Shown piece by piece: positions 12,201 through 23,740 of a stretch of 64,000 nt of DNA. Origin of the DNA: Dipetalonema caudispina (lineage: Eukaryota > Nematoda > Chromadorea > Rhabditida > Onchocercidae); the NCBI GenBank assembly GCA_013365325.1, contig JABVXV010000042.1, positions 124,001 to 188,000 of the forward strand, read 5' to 3'. Positions within the stretch are counted from its first letter, which is position 1. Each line of letters opens with the position of its first letter. The notes under the pieces were generated by a model. The model saw only the letters and a list, made by a program, of their open reading frames with translations, had not been told where the DNA came from and did not search any database. The position numbers and the translations under genes were made by a program.

Positions 12201-14326
12201 AAGGCGAATGAGTAGAAAGTTCCAAAAACGTGGGCCACACATGTGTAAGTTGTAACTATTCTTAAGAATAATTAGAACTGTACCGCAGTACAGATTTCTC
12301 AAACACATTAAGAGTTAATCTTATTGAAATGATTGAGTTGCTTGTTAGTTATTAGCAAGAAAAAAATCAAATTCTTCCAATTTCATTGAACTTCAAAAAA
12401 TATATTTCAATAAAATTCATTTCTAGTAACAGATGATGAATTTATGTTTGCTCGTCTACCACCAGATCCACCACGGGAATGTCAAGTTGTTTCTACATCT
12501 GCTTATTCGGTCCGGCTCGCATGGGAACCAGCATTTTCTGCTGACGATCAAGTTACCTACAACATACGTTACCGGATCAAGTTTGTTATAGGAATATTTA
12601 ATTGAGCAGGAAAAATTCGATTCTGAATTTACTATAGGAAAGAATTGCACTTGAATATGATTGATCTTTAACTTATGCTTTTCTTGTTCGTGTCATCTCC
12701 AATTTTTTCACTTCACCATGAGAACAATCAATGACAGTTTAAAATTTGGACAGAAAGCTCGGACTACAAGTAAACAAACTATTCAATTTAGGCATCAAGA
12801 AAATAGTAAAACGCGTGAATTACGCGGCATTCAAGGTCATTCAGCGGAAATTATGAGCGTTGATTCGTGTTCTTTGTATGAATTTCGTATCACAGCTGTT
12901 TCACGGTATGGAGAAAGCAAACCGATCTACCTAGTACAGTATACAGGTAATTGAAGTCCTTCCAGCTAACTTCTTGAAATTTTGGTCGAGGTTTTGAAGA
13001 AGGGTATTTGAAATCATTTCATTTCTTTTCGAAAAATTCAAAAAATGTTTTGATCTACAAAACAGGAATTAATCTAAGAAAAGATTACTCCACAATTTTT
13101 GCGCCTGCTAAATCAGTTTTTCGGATTTATTTTTATTTACTCCAAAATGACTGTTAGGGATTCGCAAAAACACTGAATCAAAACAGTTATACCACTAAAC
13201 TGAAAAAACTATTTTAAAATATTCAAATTTCGATAAAAAATTTGGAAACTATCAACTAGCAAAATCAAACAAAAATTTAAAAATATTTTATGAATGGAAT
13301 AGCAAAAAGCTTATATCATTTCTAAAATTAAGCAGTAATGTTTTGCAGAGCCACAACTCAGCCCACAACACATCTTGGCTAAACGATTAAACGCGAACAC
13401 GATCGAGTTATCATGGGAACCGCCTTACAAACGCACCAGGGACGTTACGGTACATTTTATCAGTGTTACAACTTTGAAAGTATATTCAATAAGTTATGCG
13501 GGATCTTAATAGTCTGACGATACATAAGCAATTCACTTTGTTAATTAATATCTTCTTATCGACATTCGAAGCAACAATAAATATTTTTTTTGAGTGCATG
13601 AGAATGCTATTTCGAAATCAAAAGAAGTATTCAGCTTTCCTTATAGAGATTTTTGGTGAGATTAATTAGTCTGAGTTAACCTTAGAAAGTGATATCTTTC
13701 AGAATTATATTGTTTATTATACGGAAAATCCCAATGCTCATTTCTCAGTCTGGGAACGGATCACAGTGCGTGGACGACGAATAGTTTTCCCTGACCTACG
13801 TTATGATTGGTTTTATATGTTTTGTGCTACAGCTTGTTTCAAGGATGGACAGCGATCTCCATTATCCAGAGCGTTGTTTATCAAGACTGAAAAGCTAGAA
13901 TTCCGACCTAAATGTTCGAACATCCATAGTTTTCTTGAAATTTCAACACGTTGTTTATAAAAGCATTCCTCATATTTAAAACAATGAGAGAATTTTAAAC
14001 TTTATGATAACACGAAAACAAAATCAATATCCATCTATCTAGTGAAATATCTCCTTTATGGAAAAGAAAAAAGAAGTGAAAGCATAAACGAGGAATAGAG
14101 GAAATCGTTTGGTTAATCTCTTTTTGTAAATTTAGAATATGCTAAATTAAATCTGGTATGGATAGACTAATTCATATCCCTTATGAATAAAATGTAAATG
14201 GTATTATTTTCAGGTGTTGGCCAATCAAATACCATTGAAGTAATGAATACGATATTATATTCCGAAGATGAACTTAATGAAAGAATGCCCTTATTGCCTC
14301 GAGAATATGTATCCTTCCAAAATTAA
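9207..14326 (+). CDS. Two-pore domain (TWK/K2P) potassium channel with C-terminal FN3 domains
   Basis: Thirteen exons in phase give about 639 residues: 9207-9274, 9427-9550, 10127-10282, 10433-10616, 10776-10945, 11307-11466, 11646-11832, 12108-12244, 12427-12580, 12792-12946, 13349-13449, 13703-13913, 14214-14326. The start is the first ATG after an in-frame stop. Visible parts, in order: M1 (about residues 37-58, ALIVACILYMIIGAWIF); an extracellular cap helix; pore loop 1 with TSIGYG at 153-158; M2; a basic intracellular loop; M3; pore loop 2 with TVGFGD at 286-291; M4; a basic stretch (RRRRQ, then ARRRMSRK). After these come two FN3-like units: one from PPDPPREC to SRYGESKP, the next from PQHILAKRL to CFKDGQRSP. 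Such channels carry background K+ current across the plasma membrane. The last junction, 13913 to 14214, uses a weaker donor (GTTCGA). Without it the protein would end at 13960. No spliced-leader site was fixed. Confidence 0.93.
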
Positions 14327-15853
14327 TTCATTGTGAATTGATAAATACAATATACAGTCGAAAGATACTCCACACAAAAATACCTTCACTTTTTAATTCA
14401 TAACCGCGAAATGTGACTGCAAACCAGGGTTGATGTGTATATGTGGAATTAATTTGTAATGAAATAAAAACATTAGCTCTTGAAATTCCCCTCCACCAAA
14501 TTTGAGTGCATTTGAATTAGTACCATAGATTTAATAGTTCAATCTCAAGTAATCTGTTTAATGTTGTTGATTCCTGCTAAATAATTGAAAAGCTTTTATA
14601 AACATCGCTTTTAGCAAGAATGATAGGAGAATGTCCAATGTTGTCTTAAGCCATTTACTGCAAAAATAAAATGTGTATTTAAGAACATTAAAGTTTGTCT
14701 TTCGATAAGTCTTCAATGAAGTCAGGAAAATTGGTGGCACAGATTTCAATTCATCTTTTCATCAAAGAAAATGATTGATATTTCTTTACGACAAAATTGA
14801 CTTTAAATCGGACTTCTTCCTGAGAACTCAGACGAATTTCTGGACATGCAAAATAAAAGTGGCGTCAATTTCATTATATCTACTCTATCTCGTACTAAAC
14901 AGGTTTTGGGAATTACGATGGTATCGGGAAATTTTGAAGGATATTTACTAGTAAAACATGTTCAGGTCTAAAAATTGATGAGTGACAGTGATATCTGAAA
15001 GCTGTATGAAATATAGCCTATTAATTAATCGCCATAATATTAGTCTTGCTGTGGCTTCTTAATTTAAATTTCATTCTAGTCTTATCAGAAGTTCATTGAA
15101 AGGAACAAATCTATATTTATGATATTATATTCTTGTCCAGGAGATGAAGTTATCCCAATGACAACATAATGATAAGATGGTGATAATGGACAGATAAGTA
15201 ATCACAATTTTGATTGCTCAAACGATTCGTAAACAGTTCGAGAAGTGCAAGACTTCATGAATGCAAATTCTAGAAAATGTTTACTTTTTGTGGAGTAAAT
15301 AGAGATTAATAAGAATTGGAAAATAGCATGAGGAATGTGTAGGTAAAGATGCGAAAGATTAATGAGATTTCTGAAGCAGCGAAATGTTTGATGTAGTGAT
15401 TTGTGTGTTATTTCAATCATTCTTGATAAGTTGGCTTATTTCAAATAGGTTGATGTGCCAAGTTTAGTTAAGAGGAATGTATGTATTACTCATGGATGAT
15501 TTATTAATGCCACCGGATAATTCTGTTTTTTTTTCTTTTTTTTTTTACTCATTTCTATACAATTAGAGAAAATGAAATTCAATATTAATCGCATCATTTT
15601 TAATGCTATTACAAACGAAAAATTGAGTTGGAAAGCTTAAAAGTTTAGAAGAATGCCTTAGTTGGTTGAATTTTTTTTAAGTTCATCATTATTTAATTAT
15701 AATTTATAATTTATTGGTACAAAAGTATTTTTGCATTGGTGCTGTTTTGATCTGAGACTGAATGATAAGGCATTCTTTTATCGTACTTATAGTGTACTTA
15801 TTGCTAATTATTGTGTTATATATTATGAGTGTGAAGGAGAATAGTATTACAGG
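14327..15853. other. Intergenic between TWK channel and SMG8
   Basis: The 3' flank of the channel carries an AATAAA at 14463-14468, a likely poly(A) signal. The rest shows only short unsupported frames and T-rich runs near 15526-15546. Confidence 0.5.
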
Positions 15854-18800
15854 ATGAGGAATGGGCTTGCAGAATCATTATCAAAATGGCTTACCGATTC
15901 TGCTTATAATTTGGGTATGTTCGAAGAGAGACGTGTCGTTGTTGTCGGAATTGTTGGAAAAGCTTCTAGTGATTGTTCGAAGGCAGATCCGATCAATCGC
16001 TTATTAGAACGCCCAGTTTTCATTCAACGAATCCCTGTGGAAGGCAGTACTGCTTCGGTAAGCCATTAACTTCGTATGGTTGCGAGTCGTGAAGGCAGAA
16101 GTATTTCTTGTGCAGTCTTGTCTTTTTGGAAGTTATTGGAATTTTGGACTTCAAATTTTCTTTAGGATTTCGATTTTTACAGCATAACGAATTTGAACTA
16201 TTACCACTTTCATCATGTAATAGATAAAGCAATTAAAAGACTGACACTGTCATTCTTCTTCAGAAATCTGATATATACAGCCGCGTATGACGCTTATTAA
16301 CGTCACTACGAGAAAGCATGGCGAGGCATGTTGGTGATCTAGACCTAAGATTTGTCTGGATTAAGTATTTATTTCATTTTTGATATAACTGACGTACTTT
16401 TAGATCGAGGCTTATTATGATTCGGAATTGTCGGCTCTTTTTTTGCATCTTTCTGGCTATGGTGACTTGTGCTCACTGGAACATTTTGTACGAAATAGTG
16501 ATGAAGACCGAAAAGTAAGGTTGCAAAGAATAGTTTAATACTGTGGATAGGTTATGTTCTGAAAGAATTGTAATGCTGTGTGAATTTATATCAAATAGTC
16601 TTTAATTCCTTGCAATCATTCAAAGTTTGCGACTATTCTTTGCTAATCAACTTACACGGTCTAGATTTCTTTTTATATTAAAGTCGTGGATTTCAGGATT
16701 TCTTTGAAATTCTTTCGCAGCAAGAAATTGATTATGCGCGATGTCTGACTTTTCTCCTACTTTATTCACATCTGCTCATTTATATGGAACCGGGTTGTCG
16801 ATTTGATCAGAACTGTTGTCGTGATTTGAAACGAGCCAATGAACTTCGACGGTTTTGTCAGAAAGAAATTCGGTTAAAATTGTCAGCTGTTACAGGTTTC
16901 CCACAGGGTTGGTGTGCTGAAGGACGCTTGGCTCAACCGCGGTGCCTGTTTGCTTTCCATCGTCATTTACTGAGGGGTGACTTAAATTCCAGTCGAAAGG
17001 TGTGTCCGTTTCCGATCTTTCAGTTTCTTTTTAGTTAATTGCAAGAATGCTGAACTGTTGCAGCAGTACATGTGCGAAGTAATCCTTCATTGATATCAGC
17101 TGCTATGGGATGAAGAGATCTTTGAAAATAGTTTAAAATGCTGAAAAAATTTTGTATACACTTTGCCTGCGTTCTAGGCTATTAAGAAGCTTACCTGTAT
17201 TCACGGGAAAGTACTCTGATGAGGAATCCTCAGCGGAAAAGTGAAGCTTATATTGGAAGTTGTGTAGTCATTTTTAGTTTTCATTTAATATTCTTACTCA
17301 CCCGATAGTGGGCAGCTATAAGATGTGGAGGCTGCTTTCGAAATATGGCGAATGGTTCTAAAAAAAGTGGCTGAATGGATGGGCTCTTAATATTTAAATT
17401 TTTCAAAAATTTCATTGGATTTAGAGAGAACTGAAGAGCAAACTTGTGGAAAAATTGGAACAACAGATATATCGCTGTATGCAAATATATGGACTGTTTG
17501 CAGCTGGCGATAGGTAAGTAGATCTTTCATTTTTAATTAAATTGATCAGAATTAACTGCTCTTCCATAATTTTGATTTGTTATATAATGTTTTCCCTAGC
17601 ATTAAGTAAAAGTTTTGAATTTGTACCGTTTAGGGATTGTCCATGTAGTTTGCCGAAGTCTGTGGAACAATATGTTTACTTATTTTCGGCTGCAGAATCA
17701 TCTCATGATGTTATTCGTGGCAGTTTATTGATGCTTATTGAACGAGGCAACAGTAAAGAAGGGAATGACGGATCTGAGAAAAAGGGTATTGTTTTGCCTA
17801 CTTATTTTGAATTTCCACAGGTTCTGTTTTCCTGAAATTTTACTTCAATAAATTCTCTGCTTCGCTCATAGGTAAAGAAATTGGTAAATATTTCTCGTAA
17901 AAATATATGCTGAATCCGAAAGCATAGGATTAAGCAACTGTTTGGAAATATTCGGATTCCACCGCTTCAACAGTGACTGCAAAGTACCTGTTCATTATGG
18001 TTAAAAAAACATTTATTTGCTTTTGTGTAGAGACCTAGTGTATCGAATAAATGATTCGTACCTCTGTTTATCGAATGGTAATCAATACTATCAGTAATAG
18101 TTTATTGCTAATATTTTTAAATGATTCGTAAAATTCAATTTTTTTGTCCTCAATTTTTTGTTGCCTCTTTATTTCCGCATTTAACGCACAAGATTAATTT
18201 CACATGGGAAAGCATTGCAGAAAAGGAAGAGCGAAGCAGTAATTTCGGTGAATTTCTGCGGTCTCATATCAATCTCGTGCGACAAGATGAAGAAAGGAGG
18301 AGATATCTTTATGAAGTATCCTTTTTTATTAAGATATTTTCATAAAATTTCTGCTGTTTTTCCGCAGCTTTGTGATTTCACATTCGCTCTCAGCATTTCA
18401 TATAAAATATATACCTTTCAACCAAATCTTAGGATTTTCTTCAGTTCTAGCATTTTTTCGAAGTAATTTTAACAGATACCCAAGTTAAAATGGCTCTTGA
18501 TTGGTGGAAAAATCGTATATGACCAGTTATTTCGAATACGAATCTTCAGTGATGAGAAAATATATAGGCTCAGTAGCCTTGAACTACAGTTTTCTAAAAG
18601 GTAAAGTGACAATTCTGTTTTCCAATAAAATCCACTATAATTATTTCTTTCTAAATCAAATAATTATAAAATATGCTATAAAATTTGATTTAAACTACCA
18701 AAGCTGCTTTTACTTGTTTTATGACGTACTTCTGTGCGTTGCCTTTTCGAATCTTAATAACATCGGAAGCTTATGTAATCATAACAATAAGGATCCAACA

Positions 18801-21768
18801 TAAAACTTCATAGTGCTTTTTTCGTTTCCCTTTTTTTCAGCACTTGTTTTTCCTTGATCGTTTTCGTCTATAAGTGTTTGGGAAATTATTCACAAAGTTT
18901 ATTAAATGGTAAAGATGCACACTATAAAATATACTTAAGCATGGAGAGCACCTACATCGGACAAGCTAAAGCAGTATATCAAAAGGACACACGTGATTTC
19001 GAAAAACGGAAGTCACAGGTTTTCACGAAAGCGGAACATGAAGCTAAGGTTGGGTTTATCTTTTTTTAAATATTATTTAATATAAAATTCATCTTTCCAA
19101 ACCATTTTATAATGTTAAAAAAACCTTCCATAAAGGTTTTTTTGAAATTTTTGAATCGTATTTAAAATCACGCTCGAATTTCATTAGAAGAATGACAGAC
19201 GGGAAGCAGTCTTTGCTAAGGGATGACTAACAGAACTCTTTAAGAAAAAATTTTGATAGAATAATTTAGTTGGCACGTGCAGTGGAACATCTGGAATGCA
19301 TTTATCATGGTACCACATTAGAAAAGTCCAAAGAAAAACTGAAGCAAGAATGCGAAGCTCTCTGGGCTACTCAAAAAGCATGTGAATTTGTCTCCCTCAC
19401 TGGGAATGAATGTGTTCTACCGGTAAGTTATTTGAGCGTTCACATTTTGGAGAACTACTTTACATTTAAGCAAATTTCATAACAAGAACTTCTGAATTTA
19501 TATTGTTTTATAGAAATTATTCGATAGATGGTCCAGATGAATTCATACAAAATTTGTGCAAATTTACTGGCTTTTGGAAATATAAGACACAGTGATAGTG
19601 ATTTTTAGTGGAGAATTAGCTTGAATAATATTAATGCTATTGACCTTTAGCTTCCCTGTTTGTCTTTTTTTCCCATCATGTGTATGACATTTTCATGATG
19701 GAGTATAGTGCCTGCTAATTAAGCTTCTTTCAGATTTGAGAGAAATTAATATAGATTTTCTAACTTAATTTAGCAGTTACGGTGTTCAAAAAATATCATC
19801 CTATTTGAGGATTATTGATCCAGCTTTCAATTTGAGTGCAAGAGTATATGAAATAAATTTCCCTAAAAGCTCAGAGCTCTTGGGAGCATTGTAGATTTTA
19901 CTTTTAAACAAGTAATTTTGGGACTCAGTCTTTAATGTCTTGCAGGAGGTAAATTTTGTGTCATTTTTCAGGTTCATTATTCCTTATCGGATGTAGAGTT
20001 ACCGGCCTCGAAACGAGTTGCTCATTCGAGTGGAGCCCGCTTCCTTTCTACATGTAATTGTGGGCATTCACAAGCACTGCGCAACGATCCATTTTTATTA
20101 CGTGTTTGTTTTGTTTCGTTTTATTATTTATATTTAATGTTTAGTTGATTTCACTGAAACAGTTCGGTTGAATTGAGAGAGTTAGCGAACATAATTTTAA
20201 CTATAAGCTTACATCATGTTTAGGTATCTGTGATGATATAAAGCTCAAAACTAGTAATATTTTAAATACGTAGCCGGACCTAAATAGTGTTGTATTTTTG
20301 CAGGAAGCCAATTATGATTTCTACATGCAATCACAATTCACATGTTGCAAAAATATGGAAGAATATGAATTTGAAGTTTTCAAATATGATGATACTAATG
20401 AAGGATTGTTGGATATGGAAAGTTTGCCGGATAAATCGCAAAAATCGATAGTTTCTCCAGAACATAGTTTCTCCGAATTTTCATCAACATCTATTGGAGA
20501 GAGTAATCGTATTTCTGATTTTATGGTTTTCTTTTTTCTATGATTTGTAGAAGCGTTCCGTTGGAAAAATGATTTTAAAGTATAAGGTGATTACACAGTT
20601 CAGGACTTCTCTTAGTAGTCGTGTTACATATCCTTACAAAAGTGCTTACTGACAAACCTTAATCTTGAATTGTTGTGATTTTAGAAAATTTATTTCGTTA
20701 TTTCTTTATTGATGTATTTAGATGATTTGAAAATGCTTCTGGATCGTGATAATCCTCTGGAAGGTGATGAAGTTCATCGTGAAAGTATTCAATCTCCTTT
20801 CAAAAGTGAAAGTTTCTTTATTTTAATGTGATGTACGCATAATTTGCACCAATCCTGCCAATTTCTTTTTACTTTCTTTAATTGAGGTGTAGGAATTAGA
20901 AGTTTGCAGTGAGTTTTATGATTCTTCTTACTTTTCCCAAACATTCTTTTAAAATCTCCGTCACGTTAAAGACTTTAATATTTCAGCGGGAGGTACAGAT
21001 ATTGATGATGTCGAGAAAGAATTAGAAGAAAAGAAAGTTTCGATATCGTCAGAAACGGAAAAGTGTGGTGAGGAACAAACGCCTGAAGAATTGGAGAATA
21101 ATGATGATGAGGACGAAGAAGAATACGTTAGAGCAGAAGAAGCTGAACAACCGTTTCTAGGAATGAGGCGCCATCGAGCGGTTAATTTTAATTTTCTTGC
21201 AACTTTGAATAAAAACTAGTCGTTCATGAATAAACAATCTTCTGGTCTTGTATTTTTAAGTGCAAACAATTATAGCATATGGATGATTACGAATCATGGT
21301 CGCAGGAAGATGAAGAGACTATTCCAGAAGCTGAAGCACAAGTTTCATATCTTGATGATGATGATGTACAACTACGAGAACCGGAAGTAGATAATTCTAA
21401 TAAGTTAGATAGCTCTGCTATGGATTTTGAGGAAGAACTGGCAAAGTTAAGGAAATTATGCAAAGGTATAGATTTGCTATTTTCTTTACGTCCAGTTAGT
21501 TACAGATTCGCCTGTCCGGCTTATCATTTACAGGTTTGTCCGGAAATTTTGCAGCCAGACTATTTTGAATCCAGGGCTTGATTGTTGGACTTTGTTATTT
21601 AATTGGAGTAATGTAGGATAATACCGTAGAAATTCTTTATTGGTAAGTATAGTAGAAGAAGGAAATAGAAAACTGTTCTCAAAGAATGAAGCCAAATAAT
21701 ACAACACAAAAAACTATAGCTGAAACACAATTTCTCAAGGAATAATACTGAACCTCATTATTTTGGTG

Positions 21769-21805
<37 letters not shown>

Positions 21806-23740
21806 GTGGGGTAGGAGTGACATTCCAAAGAACATTGATACACAATAACCCTTGTTCCTTATGCTTAATAAAGTGTTGTAATACTTCTTACTTCTGCTAG
21901 TTGCTTAGATGGATAATAAAAATGTTATTTTTTACTGAAAGATTTTTCTAGGTCAATTTTTGGAGTGTGTTCCAAATACAGAATCGCCATCTAGAAAACC
22001 TCTTTTTCCTTCATGGTCACTTTTATGTTTGGGTGCATCAAGCTTGTACAGGTTGCTTTTATTTATGATTTAGTTCAATCAAACTTAATCTTCATGGTGT
22101 TTGATTAATCTGGTTAATTAAGTCATTAATTGGTTAATGAAAGTTGATTAGTTTAGTCACAAGGCTGGCCTTCGTGATATGCCGAACTTCAAAAATGGGA
22201 CGCAGTTTCTTCTACCGATCGATGTTTTTGTAACAGTCGATCCTGAGAAATGGGATATCGATATGAAGGAAATTATGGGCGACTCATATGGTGTGAGATC
22301 GAAGCGTCCTATCAAAGCGAATAAGGGTAATCGTGAAAAAGTGAAGGTACTACGTTTACTTGCAGAAATTGAAAAATGATTCTTCAATGATATTAAAATG
22401 TTCATTCAAATTTTGCCTGGAACAAAAATCAATAAACTCGAAGTCTAGATCCATTCAAAATTTGACTTAAAGAAGCTGGTCTCATTTTTTCAGTAACACT
22501 GTCTTACATCTCAGGTAGTATTGGAATTGCTTAGATTCCTTAAATAAATTTTTCTTTACCGTTTGAAATTGTATACAAAAAATATACATAAATTTTATAT
22601 GTCTGAATAAATCATAAAAATTAAATTTTGTCGAGAATTATCGTAATGTCGTAACGAGGGATACTAGAACTTTCGATGAAGAGATTATCTTTCTTTTATG
22701 TTTTAATCTACTTGTTTTTTAGCTCTTTGTCGGGTTTGAATACGAATGCCCCCGAGGACATCGATTTATGATCCAGGATGTGCATGCTAACACCCGAGTC
22801 AGAGTAGCATCGAATTCAAAAGTATTTTTTACTCTCATGTCTAAATCTTATGAATTAAAAAAATTTCCTTATTTGTAGAAGAGAAGTAGCTAAATTCTAT
22901 CATTGTCACTTTACCTTAGTAGTTATTGTTTTGCGTAAATCGCAATAATTTGCCATAGAAAATTGAAAATAATTGATCTATAAGATATATGAGTTTGGTT
23001 TTGTTGGGAGAAACGAAATACAAATGTTCTGGAAAGAAGTTAAACGTCTACTTTTAACCACTAGGTAATCAAGCAAATTTTATACCACATGTCGATTATG
23101 CTAATCACAATACCACGCTTTTTCCTTATCTTCCCTGGTAAAGGAAAAACTCAGTATGAGTACTTATACGTGATTTCTACTCTTTGCTTTGCTTCTTAAT
23201 TACAAGAATAAGCTTGAATGTTACATTAGAGTAGTTGAGACGAATCACATAAATACAGAGATTCTTCAGGAGTCGGGATCTGCGTTGATTCGTTCAGATT
23301 TACCATTGTGGACAAAATGTACATGTCGTCGATTGCCTCAAGTAAGTGCTCAGTTGATGCGACTCCATGTCGTCACTCCTAAAGCTCCGGTTACTGTCAT
23401 CTTAAATCCTCGTGTTCAGGTTCATTTTTCATCATTTTCACCAATAAATAAGAGAACTTTTGATAGTAATCCTGTTATAGTTTATAAAAATGTATTTGTC
23501 GTATTTTTTAAATATACCTAGTGGAATTGATGAATTGCATACTTCTAGCCAACATCAAAAGAGCCAATATACCATACAGGAGAAGCGCCCATACACCTGG
23601 AATGGGCGCGTTACTATATTCTACGTTTCCCTTACGTCTATGCTGGACCACATGGAACTGTTCAACGACCCAATGAGGCAACAATGTCAGGTAAATTGCT
23701 GGCGAATTGTGTTGAAGTGCAGTACATACCAATGCATTAA
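15854..23740 (+). CDS. smg-8: SMG8, regulatory subunit of the SMG1 kinase complex in nonsense-mediated decay
   Basis: Nineteen exons in phase encode about 1010 residues, close to human SMG8 (991): 15854-16057, 16404-16514, 16697-16999, 17425-17513, 17634-17820, 18193-18315, 18476-18600, 18841-19048, 19270-19422, 19972-20103, 20304-20502, 20722-20805, 20987-21180, 21276-21465, 21952-22051, 22157-22346, 22723-22821, 23270-23419, 23549-23740. Diagnostic blocks are the N-terminal VVVVGIVGKAS; RCLFAFHRHLLRG; STCNCGHSQALRNDPF followed by EANYDFY; FVGFEYECPRGHRFM; QLMRLHVVTPKAP; and a C-terminal LRFPYVYA. SMG8 binds SMG9 and restrains the SMG1 kinase that phosphorylates UPF1 in the cytoplasm. Between about residues 560 and 780 there is an acidic, low-complexity linker (NNDDEDEEEYVRAEE). 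The ATG lies 1 nt after a TTACAG acceptor, which suggests spliced-leader trans-splicing. The least certain acceptor is at 18193 (ACAAG). Confidence 0.95.
21773..21803. repeat. (TA)n microsatellite in an SMG8 intron
   Basis: A pure TA run of about 15 units lies inside the intron between 21465 and 21952. Confidence 0.95.

Noticed and set aside
22157..22405. 82-codon minus-strand frame opposite an SMG8 exon
   Set aside because: The plus strand encodes the conserved SMG8 block. This frame is its shadow.
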